5,836 nt of DNA. Source: a bacterium. Lineage in GTDB: Bacteria; Blakebacterota; Blakebacteria; Blakebacterales; Blakebacteraceae. Each line of letters opens with the position of its first letter. Within the stretch, counting starts at the first letter, position 1. A model generated the notes under the pieces. The model was not told the origin of the DNA, searched no databases, and was given only the letters and a program-made list of their open reading frames with translations. The DNA lies in contig JALGVQ010000253.1 in NCBI GenBank assembly GCA_025774615.1, positions 1 to 5,836 on the forward strand, read 5' to 3'. The position numbers and the translations under genes are program-made. This document shows positions 5,826 to 5,836 of the stretch, piece by piece.

Positions 5826-5836
5826 TTCGCCCTTTC
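5822..5836 (+). CDS. Probable start of next operon gene (partial, five codons visible)
   Basis: A GTG at 5822-5824 overlaps the TGA of the pseudopilin gene (GTGA, 4-nt overlap) and opens a frame reading MIRPF to the window end. Such overlaps are typical of translationally coupled genes, and pseudopilin genes usually occur in rows, so another pilin-like protein is expected. Only five codons are visible and no strong SD is seen, so this rests on spacing and context. Confidence 0.35.

Overview
The window looks like chromosomal DNA from a Gram-negative-type (diderm) bacterium. It encodes a lipoprotein with a classical lipobox and a type II secretion / type IV pilus pseudopilin. A radical-SAM enzyme of the AmmeMemoRadiSam family is also present; that family is mostly found in anaerobes and archaea. 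Genes are moderately GC-rich by eye, use ATG with Shine-Dalgarno (SD) sites where these can be judged, and show no mobile element, CRISPR array, tRNA or rRNA. I cannot name the genus; an anaerobic or uncultured lineage is an inference.

Layout, left to right. (1) Positions 1-992, minus strand: N-terminal two thirds of a PepD-type (M20C) aminoacyl-histidine dipeptidase, cut by the window edge. (2) Positions 993-1109: a spacer with small dyads. (3) Positions 1110-2198 (possibly to 2225), minus strand: an AmrS-like radical-SAM protein. (4) Positions 2199-2328: a divergent intergenic region that includes an 18-bp tandem duplication over the SD. (5) Positions 2329-3441, plus strand: a lipoprotein with TolB/PD40-like propeller motifs, function unknown. 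(6) Positions 3455-3488: a strong perfect hairpin between convergent genes. (7) Positions 3507-4757, minus strand: a complete M20 metallopeptidase/deacylase. (8) Positions 4758-5234: a 477-nt divergent intergenic region. It holds a candidate promoter for the M20 gene, a G-rich tract, an AT-rich block and a strongly base-paired leader directly before the next gene's SD. (9) Positions 5235-5825, plus strand: a GspH/FimT-type pseudopilin, with a probable next gene starting at 5822 in a 4-nt overlap.

The genes do not form one obvious pathway. The two M20 enzymes suggest peptide or N-acyl-amino-acid breakdown in the cytoplasm. The lipoprotein and pseudopilin act at the envelope. The pseudopilin is probably the first gene of a pilin/pseudopilin operon running out of the window.

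The most unusual signal is non-coding. Positions 5162-5224 can fold into a nearly fully paired three-way junction (7-bp, 10-bp and about 10-bp arms) ending one base before the pseudopilin SD, and a related hairpin at 5130-5159 precedes it. It matches no riboswitch class I recognise and is the best candidate here for an undescribed cis-regulatory RNA or operator.
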